From assembly GCA_041492185.1 (NCBI GenBank), contig JBGPWL010000006.1, positions 1 through 64,000 of the forward strand: a stretch of DNA of 64,000 bases, in the 5' to 3' direction. The translations under genes and the position numbers were made by a program. Below, one piece after another: positions 44,466-52,961 of this stretch. The notes beneath the pieces are model-generated. The model searched no databases. It was not told where the DNA came from and saw only the letters and a program-made list of their open reading frames with translations. Position 1 is the first letter of the stretch. Every line of letters starts with the position of its first letter. Source of the stretch: JAOAPY01 sp041492185 (lineage in GTDB: Bacteria; Acidobacteriota; Blastocatellia; Pyrinomonadales; Pyrinomonadaceae).

Positions 44466-44485
44466 CGAGAATCGGCAAAAATGCC

Positions 44486-44526
44486 AGCCGCGGATGAATG
44501 CAAGGTAGTCCATGTCATCCGCGGCT
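44486..44526 (+). terminator. Stem-loop after the VIT/vWA gene
   Basis: AGCCGCGGATGA at 44486-44497 pairs perfectly with TCATCCGCGGCT at 44515-44526 (12 bp, 17-base loop), 20 bases after the stop codon. There is no T-run, so it may stabilise the 3' end rather than end transcription alone. Confidence 0.5.
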
Positions 44527-44570
44527 AGTGTCCTGTCTCTCAAGTGGCTTTTCAGTTTCTTGTTCTTGCT

Positions 44571-44634
44571 GTTTCGTGTGATTTCGTGGATCGGGTTTTT
44601 GGTTAGGGAGGACGATACACGAAATCACACGAAA
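44571..44634. repeat. Family C inverted repeat, second copy
   Basis: GTTTCGTGTGATTTCGTGGA (from 44571, continuing TCG) pairs with CGATACACGAAATCACACGA at 44613-44632 with one mismatch. The 402-base gap 44466-44867 otherwise holds no gene; GGAGG at 44852-44856 serves the next gene. Confidence 0.8.
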
Positions 44635-44867
44635 AATGACGAGACCAAGATCCCCTGTCTTGATTCATGGGATGGCACAACCACGTTTGCTAAATTGTCT
44701 CTGATTCCAATCAAGACCGAGCCCCCTACGAATCCCTCTGGAACTAACTTCACAGACCAGCGTTAGAATTCGCAAGCTCCGCCAACAGGTTCCGTTCTAC
44801 AATAGCTCGCCGGCGCTGCGCTCTCCGTGGCGATGTTCGGGAAACTAGATTTGGAGGTTCGATAGAA

Positions 44868-46307
44868 ATGACACGCTCGATTCGATTTACTTGCGCATTA
44901 GCGCTCGCTTGCTTCTTATTCACCACAGCCTCGGCTCAGACTGCCCAACTGACAACCACCTCTAAGGATCGCCAGTCGGTCAATATCACCGTCTACAATT
45001 CAAACCTCGGACTGGTGCGCGAAACGCGCCGGCTGACGTTGCCGAGCGGGCGTGTCTCGCTCCGCTTTGCCGATGTGGCCGCACAGATTAGGCCCGAGAC
45101 GGTCCATCTCGCTTCGCTGACCGCTGCCGGCAGCTTGAGTATTCTGGAGCAGAACTACCAATACGATCTGCTCAATCCTGCCAAGTTGCTTGATAAATAT
45201 GTGGGACGCGAAGTGACGCTGGTGCTGCGGACTCTTCAGAACAACACTGAAGTGCTGACACCGACGCGCGCGACGTTGCTGTCGAACAATGGCGGTCAGG
45301 TCTGGAAGATCAACAATCAGATTGTGATCAATCCGACGAACATCGTCGAAACTCGATTTCCTGACGTGCCGGCGAATCTTGTTGCCACGCCGACGCTCGT
45401 TTGGGACGTTGAGAACAGCGGCGGAAATGCGCAGACGGTTGAAGCGAGTTACCTGACCAACGGCATGAACTGGGTTGCCGACTATGTACTAGTCGTCAAC
45501 GCCGATGACACGCGCGGCGATTTGCAGGGTTGGGTGACGTTGACGAATGCGAGTGGTGTCGGCTTTGAAAACGCGCGGCTGCAACTTGTTGCCGGTAATG
45601 TTAATCGTGTTCGCCAGAATACGGACAGTATTTCATTCAGCGGAGGCGTGGCGAAAGCGGCTGAGCAGCCATTTCAGGAGCAGTCTTTCTTTGAATATCA
45701 CCTCTACACTTTGCAGCGGCCCACTTCGATTCGCGAGCAGGAGACCAAACAAGTCTCGTTACTCGAGGCTGCAGGCTTCAACGTGAGCAAAGAGTTCGTT
45801 ATCAACGGTCAGCCTTATTACTATCGCGGCTTCAACAGCCCCGGCCAGCCGATCAAAGAGAAGGTTGGCGTTTACATGCAGTTTCGCAATTCACAGTCGA
45901 ACAAACTCGGCATGCCTCTGCCTGCCGGGACGATTCGTCTCTATAAGAAAGACGATCACGGAAACCAACAGTTCATCGGCGAAGACCGTATCGACCACAC
46001 GCCGAAAGACGAAGACGTGCGCGTCAAAGTCGGCGACGCGTTCGACATCGTGGCGGAACGCAAGCAGACGGATTACAAAGTGATCGCCTCCGGGCACGTG
46101 TACGAATATGCTTACGAGATAAAGATTCGCAATCACAAGAACGAATCCGCAACGGTGATTGTCAATGAACCTATCGGCGGCGATTGGGAGATCGTCTCGT
46201 CAACCTTCAGAGCAGAGAAGACTGCCGCGTTTGCCGCGCGCTTCAATGTGCCGGTGGAAAAAGATGGCGAAGCGACGTTGAGCTATCGCGTGCGCGTGAA
46301 GTACTAA
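44868..46307 (+). CDS. Secreted DUF4139 protein
   Basis: The 479-residue protein has a signal peptide (LACFLFTTASAQTAQ, cleavage near 24). The DUF4139 fold follows: VNITVYNSNLGLVRETRRLT and VSLRFADVAAQIRPETVHLA near 33-80, YLTNGMNWVADYVLVVNADD near 195, and GDWEIVSSTFRAEKTAAFAA near 435. The family is related to mucoidy inhibitor A-like proteins; no reaction is known. The location is probably periplasmic or outer membrane. TTGGAGG lies 12 bases before the ATG. It is in line with the VIT gene upstream and the hydrolase downstream but separated from both by repeats. Confidence 0.85.
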   Translation: MTRSIRFTCALALACFLFTTASAQTAQLTTTSKDRQSVNITVYNSNLGLVRETRRLTLPSGRVSLRFADVAAQIRPETVHLASLTAAGSLSILEQNYQYDLLNPAKLLDKYVGREVTLVLRTLQNNTEVLTPTRATLLSNNGGQVWKINNQIVINPTNIVETRFPDVPANLVATPTLVWDVENSGGNAQTVEASYLTNGMNWVADYVLVVNADDTRGDLQGWVTLTNASGVGFENARLQLVAGNVNRVRQNTDSISFSGGVAKAAEQPFQEQSFFEYHLYTLQRPTSIREQETKQVSLLEAAGFNVSKEFVINGQPYYYRGFNSPGQPIKEKVGVYMQFRNSQSNKLGMPLPAGTIRLYKKDDHGNQQFIGEDRIDHTPKDEDVRVKVGDAFDIVAERKQTDYKVIASGHVYEYAYEIKIRNHKNESATVIVNEPIGGDWEIVSSTFRAEKTAAFAARFNVPVEKDGEATLSYRVRVKY

Positions 46308-46330
46308 TCGCAACGCAGTCGGGGCGAGCT

Positions 46331-46462
46331 GTGTCCTAATCTGGGTTTGCTCTGTGCAGCCTCTGCGTTCTCTGTGCCTCGGTGGTGAAAGAACCGCGCG
46401 AAATCACTCACCACAGAGTCACAGAGAACACGGAGATCACACAGAGAAGTGTATTAGGACAC
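46331..46462. repeat. Family A inverted-repeat element, best copy
   Basis: Outer ends GTGTCCTAAT (46331-46340) and ATTAGGACAC (46453-46462) are exact complements. Inner arms CTCTGCGTTCTCTGTGCCTC (from 46361) and TCACCACAGAGTCACAGAGA (from 46408) also pair. The roughly 130-base element has the form of a MITE, but no target-site duplication can be confirmed by eye. Confidence 0.75.
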
Positions 46463-46546
46463 CACCGACTCGGAGAGATTGACAGACGAAACTAATTGGC
46501 GGTTAAATCCAGCGTCCTCTTTAACTGAAGTCCTCCGAGACGATCG

Positions 46547-47464
46547 ATGAAGATCTACAAATGCCCGGCTGTCGTACTGCTTATCTCTGCGGTGGTGCTT
46601 GCTTTGCCTGGACGACTACCGGGCGGATCAGCTAAGCCTACCGCTCAATCCGATTCGCTTGATGCTCACGTCAAAGCGGAGCTGGCAGCGTTCAAAGGCA
46701 AAGCCAGTCTTTTCGCCAAAAATCTCGACACCGGCGAGACCTACGCCTTGGGCGCCGACGATCGGGTCCGCACGGCGAGCACGATCAAGATCGCGGTGAT
46801 GGTCGAAGCCTTCGCACGCGTCGCCGAGGGCAAAGCCAAATGGTCCGATGAGCTGGTGCTTACGAAAGCCGCGCGCTACGGCGGTTCAGGCGTGTTGCCT
46901 GAATTATCCGACGGCTTGCGTCTGACTCTGCGCGATTGCGTGAACCTGATGATGGTCGTCAGTGACAACACCGCCACCAATCTGGTGCTTGATTATCTGA
47001 CCACCGATGCTGTCAACGCGCGCATGAGTTCACTTGGCTTCAAGCAGATCAGGATCCTCCGCCGGGTTGGCAGCGGCGGCGAGAGCAGGGAAGGGAAAGA
47101 CCCGGACAACAAACGCTTTGGCCTCGGCGTTGCCACTGCGCGCGAGATGGTAATGCTGCTGGAAAAACTCGAGCGTGGCGAGATTGTGAGTGCGGACGTA
47201 TCGAAAGAGATGATCGATCTCATGAAGCGCGAACAATCGCACTATGCCATTGGTCGCACTTTGTCGGATACAACAATGGCTACAAAGTATGGCGCGCTCG
47301 ATCACTTGCGCAGCGCGATCGGCATTATCTATTCAAAGAAGGGTCGCATCGCAATGGCGATCACCTGCGACGACATTCCTGAAGTCGACTGGACAGTTGA
47401 TAATCCTGGTTACTCATTGATGTCTCGGCTTTCGCTGATCCTGATTGACGGCCTGGGCCGGTAG
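46547..47464 (+). CDS. Class A beta-lactamase-like serine hydrolase with a KYG in place of KTG
   Basis: The 305-residue protein has a signal peptide (about 1-25) and the serine-lactamase fold. The active-site motif is STIK at 78-81 (RTASTIKIAVMVE) and the SDN motif lies at 139-141 (MMVVSDNTATNLVLDYL). The third motif, normally KTG or KSG, is KYG at 247-249 (MATKYGALDHLRSAIGII). The Glu166-containing omega loop is not obvious. It may act on peptidoglycan peptides or on beta-lactams; the changed KTG makes true lactamase activity doubtful. It is probably periplasmic. No AmpR-type regulator is next to it. Confidence 0.82.
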   Translation: MKIYKCPAVVLLISAVVLALPGRLPGGSAKPTAQSDSLDAHVKAELAAFKGKASLFAKNLDTGETYALGADDRVRTASTIKIAVMVEAFARVAEGKAKWSDELVLTKAARYGGSGVLPELSDGLRLTLRDCVNLMMVVSDNTATNLVLDYLTTDAVNARMSSLGFKQIRILRRVGSGGESREGKDPDNKRFGLGVATAREMVMLLEKLERGEIVSADVSKEMIDLMKREQSHYAIGRTLSDTTMATKYGALDHLRSAIGIIYSKKGRIAMAITCDDIPEVDWTVDNPGYSLMSRLSLILIDGLGR

Positions 47465-47558
47465 CAACTTCCCGGTTCGAATTCTCGTCGCCGTCCGCGT
47501 CTCATCTGCGCGAAGGCCTGACAAGTTTGCCTGCCGCTCAACAGACTTATCCAAAATT

Positions 47559-47590
47559 TTGAATACATTCCCCAGAGTTTTGTATATAAT
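47559..47590 (+). promoter_or_regulatory. Putative promoter for the TonB-dependent receptor
   Basis: TTGAAT at 47559-47564 and TATATA at 47583-47588 are 18 bases apart; an overlapping TATAAT at 47585-47590 is 20 bases away. It would give an unusually long leader of about 250 bases before the ATG at 47852. Confidence 0.45.
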
Positions 47591-47652
47591 GTCCGTCGCA
47601 ACCAATTGGGCAGTGTTGCAAAAAGCCGAAATAAGCCGATTTAGTAACACCG

Positions 47653-47685
47653 CAGTTATCAGTTCCTACTGGAACAATAACTGCA
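47653..47685 (+). other. Stem-loop in the receptor leader
   Basis: GCAGTTAT at 47653-47660 pairs with ATAACTGC at 47678-47685, with inner TTCC/GGAA. A second, weaker stem GGGCTT/AAGCCC follows at 47735-47752. The leader may be structured RNA with a regulatory role. No known riboswitch is recognised and nothing codes in 47465-47851. Confidence 0.45.
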
Positions 47686-47851
47686 TGCGTGCAAATTAAC
47701 TTGAGAATCTGTTTCCGGTAACTGATTTGCGCGAGGGCTTTTTTGTAAGCCCATTTAGTAATTTCACCTCGCAGGTTTTTGCAGACAAGGGTACAAGCTT
47801 GGCTCTTGAATGAAAAACAAAACGCCTACCCATTTTCGATTGGAGGGATTC

Positions 47852-50800
47852 ATGAAAAGACAGAGTTTTCTGAGAAGCCGTGTTGTGCTTACACTGAGCG
47901 GCCTTCTGGTTCTCCTGCTGTTTTCCACAGTCGCTTTTGCCCAGGACACATCATCGGTGCGCGGCACGGTTAAGGACCCCCAGGGTAATGTCGTCGCCGG
48001 CGCTACCGTGACGCTAATAAACCCGAGCACAAACGCATCGCGCACTACGACTACCCGCGATACGGGAGCCTATTCGTTCGACGCAGTCGAACCGGGTGAC
48101 TATCGTATGGAGGTCGAAGCGAAGGGTTTCAAGAAATTGGTCGTCACGGCCGTCCACGCGCTCATCGCCAAGCCGACTCCGGTTGATGTGCAACTGGAGA
48201 TCGGAAATTTGACCGAATCAGTGACTGTTGCCGCAGGGACCGCCGAGTTACTGGTTAACCGAGACGACGCAACGCTGGGTAATAACTTCGTGAACAAGCA
48301 GATCACGCAGTTGCCTCTCAGTGCGAAGAACGTCATTTCGCTGTTGACTTTGCAGCCGGGCGTCACTCGTGGCGGGTCAGTTACTGGCGCGCGCAGTGAC
48401 CAGTCGAACGTCACGCTCGACGGCGTGGACATTAATGAATCCCAAACCAATTCGATCGGCGCGGTGCAGGACAATCCGACGACCGCGCAGTTGCCCACCA
48501 GTAACACGGTCTTACGTCTGAACTCAGAAGCGATTGAGGAGTTTCGCGTTACGACGGCGAATGCCAACGCGACGCAGGGACGATCTTCCGGAGCTCAGGT
48601 CTCGATCGTTAGCAGGAGCGGCAATAACGAATGGCATGGTTCGGCTTTCGAGTTTTACCGGTCGAAAGGACTGGCGGCCAACGACTTCTTCAATAACCGC
48701 TCAAAGGTGGCAAAGCCCCAACTGATTCGTCATGCCTTCAACGCTTCCGTAGGCGGCCCGGTCATTAAGGACAAGGCGTTTTTCTATTTCAGCTTTGAGG
48801 GCCGGCGACAGCTCAGCCAGACCTCGGTTGTGCGCACGGTGCCGCTCGCATCCATGGGGCTGGGACAGCTACGCTACGCGAATACGGCTGGGGGAATAAC
48901 AACTCTGAGCACGGCGCAGTTGAACACCGCTTTTCCGGCAGTTGGCATGAACCCTGTTGGAATTGCTGCTCTGGCGCAGGCGGCCGCGAAATACCCCGCC
49001 AATGATTTTACTACCGGTGATAGCACCTCTCCTAGTGATTTGAAAAATACCGCCGGGTTCCGCTTCAATGCCGCCACTCCCGTTGCGCTGAATCAGCACT
49101 GGGGTAATTTCACCTTCAATTTATCGAAGAACCAACAACTCTCAGTCCGAGCCGTTGTCCAATATGATAAGACCAGTCTGGCTCCGGCGTTTCCCGACGC
49201 ACCGCGCCCGGGAGTTTGGTCGCACCCGTGGGGCCTTGCCGTAGGTCATACCTGGACGATCAACGATCACATGGTCAATACGCTTCACTACGGTTACACG
49301 CGCGAGGCTTTCACCACGCAGGGTGACTCCTCCGACAACGCCATTAGTTTTCGTTTCGTTTTTTCGCCGCTCAACTTTTCCCGGAGCCTTGAACGAAAGA
49401 CGCCGGTGCAGAATATTACCGACGATCTTTCCTGGAACCGAGGAAACCATACGTGGGGCTTTGGCGCCAACATTCGCATCATCCGCAACAGTAATACCAG
49501 TTTCTCAAATGCGTTTGACAACGCGATTGCCAATCCCTCGTTCTACTCAGGCGGCGCCGGGAACAGTCTTTCGACGCCGGTACAGAACTTTGCCATAGCC
49601 AATGGCCTCCCCGGGATTTCGGGTTCAAGGGCCGGAGTCCAGAATGCCGTGTCCGCGCTGATTGGCAGGTTCTCGCAATACACCGCAAACTTCACTTTTG
49701 GTCACGATGGGTCGCTGCTGTCGGCTGGAACGCCGACCAAGCGGATCTTTGCGACCGAGGAGTATGACGGCTATATCCAGGACGTGTGGAAGTTCAGATC
49801 GAATCTGACGTTCACATTGGGATTGCGGTACGGCCTGAGTCGGCCCGTCTACGAGCAGAATGGTTTTGAGTTGAGGTCGAACATTTCCTTCACCGATTAT
49901 TTTGCGAAACGGCTGGCGGGCGCAAAGGCAGGCGTTCCGTTCTTCGACCCGGTTACATTTAACCTGTCGGGTCCGGCAAACAACGCGACCCCGCTTTACG
50001 ACTGGGATAAGAACAACTTCCAGCCGCGCGTGGCCGTTGCCTGGTCACCGCGATTCAAGAGCGGTTTGCTTGCCAAACTCTTCGGACGGCATGACGAATC
50101 CGTTTTCCGCGGCGGCTTCTCTATCACCAACGATCAATATGGCGAGCAGTTGGCAGTGAATTTCGATCTCGCAAACGCGGTCGGTTTCGTATCGAACTTC
50201 ACTACTTCGGCGAATACGTTCTGCACGAACAACGTAGCCTGCGCGGCGCCGTTGTTTACCGGTTATGGGACGGCAGTGCGGCCTTTGCCCAAGATCATTG
50301 TTCCTGCCAAGCTGACCTTCCCGAGCCAGCAACCGGCCGATGGCTCACGTCGAATCGAGACCAGCTTTGACTCGAAACTCGTGGCGCCCATCAACTACAG
50401 TTGGAATTTCACGTACGAGCGGCAGCTACCTAAGGGTTTCGTAGTCCAGGCAGCTTACCTGGGACGTCATGCAAGCCACCTGATTGCCACGCGAGACGTG
50501 ATGGCGCTGAACAATCTGGTCGATCCGAAGTCTGGGATGGACTGGTACACGGCGTCGGGGATTCTTGAGAAACTTCGCGCAGCCGGAACACCGGTTGCCG
50601 CAGTTCAAACGATTCCCTATTTCCAAAACCTCTTCCCGGCCAACCTGGCAGCCCTGCTAAATGCAAATTACTGGGGCGGTAACGTTATCAGCACTACCTA
50701 CAACCAGACCCAGGCGGTCTATGCGATGGGTTTCGAGCAGTTCGATAACGACTGGACGGACACGCAGGATGGGCTCGATGCCGCGGTTGGCCAGAACCTG

Positions 50801-51655
50801 TTCTTCAATCCGCAGTATGGCGCTCTTTCGGCTTATAGCAGCGTCGCAAGGTCCTGGTACCACGCCGGCACGCTCTCGATTCGTGAGCGTCTTGGCTCCC
50901 ACTTTACCTTGGATTTTAATTATTCGCTCGCGCATTCGACGGATGACGCTTCCGGTCTGCAAACCAGCGGCGGCTACGGCGCTGCGTTTATCTTGAACCC
51001 GATCCTGCAGCGACAGTCATACGCCAACTCTGACTTCGACTTCCGGCACATCATCAACATGAATTCAGTTTGGGAAATGCCGTTTGGTCGCGGTCGTCAT
51101 TTCTTTGGCAATGCAGGCAAGGCTCTGAACGCCGCTATCGGCGGTTGGCAGCTCGCCAGTGTTTTCCGTTGGAACTCAGGTGTCCCCGTAGGCGCTCCTT
51201 ATGATGACGCTCGCTGGGCCACGAACTGGAACGTGCAGAGCAACGCCATTCGGATCGTATCGGGACTCCAGGCATGTCCGGATCGCGGCGGTCTGGTTGC
51301 GCCGAAACTATTCGGCTGCAATCCGAAGGGGATCTACGACAGCTTCCGCAACGCCCGTCCCGGTGAAGCGGGTGACCGCAATGTGTTCAGGCTGCCGGGT
51401 TACATGGCCCTTGACATGGGGCTGTCGAAGGAGTTTGCGCTGCCCTGGAGCGAGAAACAGAAACTGCAACTCAGGTTCGAGGCGTTCAATGTTACGAACA
51501 CCCAGCGCATGGGCACGCTCGATGGCAGCCGCACCGGTTTCGGTATCGGCATCGATCCCTTCAACGGATCAACGCCGCCGACCAATTGGTCGAACTTTAC
51601 CGGCATTCAGGGCCAGCCACGCGAGATGCAGTTTGGCTTCCGTTTCATTTTCTAA
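47852..51655 (+). CDS. TonB-dependent receptor with N-terminal carboxypeptidase-type domain
   Basis: The 1267-residue outer-membrane protein has a signal peptide (LLVLLLFSTVAFAQ, cleavage near 31). A carboxypeptidase regulatory-like domain follows (SVRGTVKDPQGNVVAGATVT to about 120), then the plug (NRDDATLGNNFVNKQITQLP, SNVTLDGVDINESQ) and a long beta-barrel ending in QFGFRFIF, with the terminal Phe of barrel proteins. The type resembles Oar-like receptors abundant in Acidobacteriota, probably for complex carbohydrates or peptides. ATG 47852 is chosen because TGGAGGG lies 4-6 bases upstream; an in-frame ATG at 47810 is less likely. The TonB protein at 40334 would energise it, and the TPR genes behind it may be partners. 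Confidence 0.93.
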   Translation: MKRQSFLRSRVVLTLSGLLVLLLFSTVAFAQDTSSVRGTVKDPQGNVVAGATVTLINPSTNASRTTTTRDTGAYSFDAVEPGDYRMEVEAKGFKKLVVTAVHALIAKPTPVDVQLEIGNLTESVTVAAGTAELLVNRDDATLGNNFVNKQITQLPLSAKNVISLLTLQPGVTRGGSVTGARSDQSNVTLDGVDINESQTNSIGAVQDNPTTAQLPTSNTVLRLNSEAIEEFRVTTANANATQGRSSGAQVSIVSRSGNNEWHGSAFEFYRSKGLAANDFFNNRSKVAKPQLIRHAFNASVGGPVIKDKAFFYFSFEGRRQLSQTSVVRTVPLASMGLGQLRYANTAGGITTLSTAQLNTAFPAVGMNPVGIAALAQAAAKYPANDFTTGDSTSPSDLKNTAGFRFNAATPVALNQHWGNFTFNLSKNQQLSVRAVVQYDKTSLAPAFPDAPRPGVWSHPWGLAVGHTWTINDHMVNTLHYGYTREAFTTQGDSSDNAISFRFVFSPLNFSRSLERKTPVQNITDDLSWNRGNHTWGFGANIRIIRNSNTSFSNAFDNAIANPSFYSGGAGNSLSTPVQNFAIANGLPGISGSRAGVQNAVSALIGRFSQYTANFTFGHDGSLLSAGTPTKRIFATEEYDGYIQDVWKFRSNLTFTLGLRYGLSRPVYEQNGFELRSNISFTDYFAKRLAGAKAGVPFFDPVTFNLSGPANNATPLYDWDKNNFQPRVAVAWSPRFKSGLLAKLFGRHDESVFRGGFSITNDQYGEQLAVNFDLANAVGFVSNFTTSANTFCTNNVACAAPLFTGYGTAVRPLPKIIVPAKLTFPSQQPADGSRRIETSFDSKLVAPINYSWNFTYERQLPKGFVVQAAYLGRHASHLIATRDVMALNNLVDPKSGMDWYTASGILEKLRAAGTPVAAVQTIPYFQNLFPANLAALLNANYWGGNVISTTYNQTQAVYAMGFEQFDNDWTDTQDGLDAAVGQNLFFNPQYGALSAYSSVARSWYHAGTLSIRERLGSHFTLDFNYSLAHSTDDASGLQTSGGYGAAFILNPILQRQSYANSDFDFRHIINMNSVWEMPFGRGRHFFGNAGKALNAAIGGWQLASVFRWNSGVPVGAPYDDARWATNWNVQSNAIRIVSGLQACPDRGGLVAPKLFGCNPKGIYDSFRNARPGEAGDRNVFRLPGYMALDMGLSKEFALPWSEKQKLQLRFEAFNVTNTQRMGTLDGSRTGFGIGIDPFNGSTPPTNWSNFTGIQGQPREMQFGFRFIF

Positions 51656-51680
51656 CTTGGGTCCAGACTCAGGTCTTTCA

Positions 51681-51712
51681 ATGCGGGTTGGAGCCTCGGC
51701 TTCAACCCGCAT
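51681..51712 (+). terminator. Stem-loop after the receptor gene
   Basis: ATGCGGGTTG at 51681-51690 pairs perfectly with CAACCCGCAT at 51703-51712 (10 bp, 12-base loop), 26 bases after the receptor stop. No T-run follows, so it may only attenuate read-through into the TPR genes. Confidence 0.5.
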
Positions 51713-51791
51713 CTCATATGTGATGAGCCTGCGCTGGGCATCGGTTAGAAGATAAGCCGAGACTTTCAAGGAGTTTCTTCATCCAAACGTT

Positions 51792-52802
51792 ATGAGAAAT
51801 AAACACAAGAGTTTTCTTCGCTTGTTGGTTCCGTTGCTTGTGCTTTTCGCTTCTGGCAGCTCGCTCGCTCAGCGCGGTGTTCCCCCGGTTTCCAGATCGG
51901 CCGGCTTCTCTGTCTTCGGTGATGTCGAGGTAACCGGAACTGGCGTTGAAGAAAAACCGCTGACCTTTGACCTGATACTTTATTCGCGCACCGGAGTAAT
52001 TATCGATCGCCAAAGAGTTGGCAGCAAAGGGCGCTACCGTTTCAACAACGTTCCAACCGGGGACTATGACATCGTTGTTGAGTTTGAAAGTACCGAGGTC
52101 TCGCGCACGCACATCAAGCTTACCGGAATGCTGACCGACTATCGTCAGGACATTGCTCTCGAGTGGCGCGGAGGTCCGGCTAAACCCAAACCCGCGACGA
52201 TCTCAGCCGAAGATGCTTACGATCGCAGAGGGGCTAACAAGGATAGATTTGAAAAAGCCCAGGAGGCGTTCGACAAGAAGGAATACGAGAAGGCCGTAGC
52301 CCTTCTTACACAAATCGTGACGGAGGATCCCCAGGACTTTCAGGCATGGTCCGAGCTGGGCACGGTTCATTTGGTCCAGAAGAACTTTGCCGAAGCGGAG
52401 AAAGCGTACGTGCGTGCAACGGAAGTGCGACCAACATTCTTTCGCGCGCTTTTGAATCTTGGCCGATTACGTCTGCAGCAGAAGAACTATGAAGGCGCAA
52501 TCACCGTGCTGGATCAAGCAGTAACGGTTCAACCGAAATCCGCGGAAGCCAATTTTTTTCTGGGTGAAGCCTATCTGCAGATCAAGAAAGGTTCCAAGGC
52601 AGTTAATTATCTCTATGAGGCGCTCAAACTGGATCCGGTTGGGATGGCCGATGCCCACTTGCGACTGGCCGCGCTCTACAATGGCGCCGGCATGAAGAGC
52701 AAGGCGGCCACCGAATATGAGGAGTTTCTCAAGAAGAAGCCGAACTACGCCGACCGGAAAAAGCTTGAAGAGTACATCGCCGCGAATAAGGCCACGCCGT
52801 AA
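51792..52802 (+). CDS. Exported TPR protein with an N-terminal beta-sandwich domain (copy 1)
   Basis: The 336-residue protein starts with a signal peptide (LVPLLVLFASGSSLAQ, to about 27). Residues 35-125 form a carboxypeptidase-regulatory-like beta domain (RVGSKGRYRFNNVPTGDYDI). From about 140 there are four TPR units, e.g. FDKKEYEKAVALLTQIVTED and GRLRLQQKNYEGAITVLDQA, with NFFLGEAYLQIKKGSKAVNY near the end. A close paralogue follows at 52962 with the same architecture, evidence of tandem duplication. Both lie directly behind the TonB receptor in the same direction and are likely envelope proteins that work with it. That link is inferred from position. Confidence 0.85.
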   Translation: MRNKHKSFLRLLVPLLVLFASGSSLAQRGVPPVSRSAGFSVFGDVEVTGTGVEEKPLTFDLILYSRTGVIIDRQRVGSKGRYRFNNVPTGDYDIVVEFESTEVSRTHIKLTGMLTDYRQDIALEWRGGPAKPKPATISAEDAYDRRGANKDRFEKAQEAFDKKEYEKAVALLTQIVTEDPQDFQAWSELGTVHLVQKNFAEAEKAYVRATEVRPTFFRALLNLGRLRLQQKNYEGAITVLDQAVTVQPKSAEANFFLGEAYLQIKKGSKAVNYLYEALKLDPVGMADAHLRLAALYNGAGMKSKAATEYEEFLKKKPNYADRKKLEEYIAANKATP

Positions 52803-52893
52803 GCTCGAATGGATCGAGGGCCACGCGCGGCGCACATGTAGGGGCATTCCGGATACCATTACACTTTCAAAAACGTTGATTGATTTCTTTTGC

Positions 52894-52923
52894 GGGCTGG
52901 GCCTTAATGGTCAGCCCTTTTTT
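52894..52923 (+). terminator. Rho-independent terminator between the TPR paralogues
   Basis: GGGCTG at 52894-52899 pairs with CAGCCC at 52912-52917 (with GGCC/GGT adding pairing), followed directly by six T residues to 52923. It lies 91 bases after copy 1 and shows that copy 2 probably has its own promoter. Confidence 0.75.
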
Positions 52924-52961
52924 GTGACGCCGTGCGCTTGTTCTGCTAGCATGAGGTACGA

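Noticed and set aside
44512..44766. Small gene with FRVISWIGF start
   Set aside because: It merely translates the family C repeat and following non-coding sequence.
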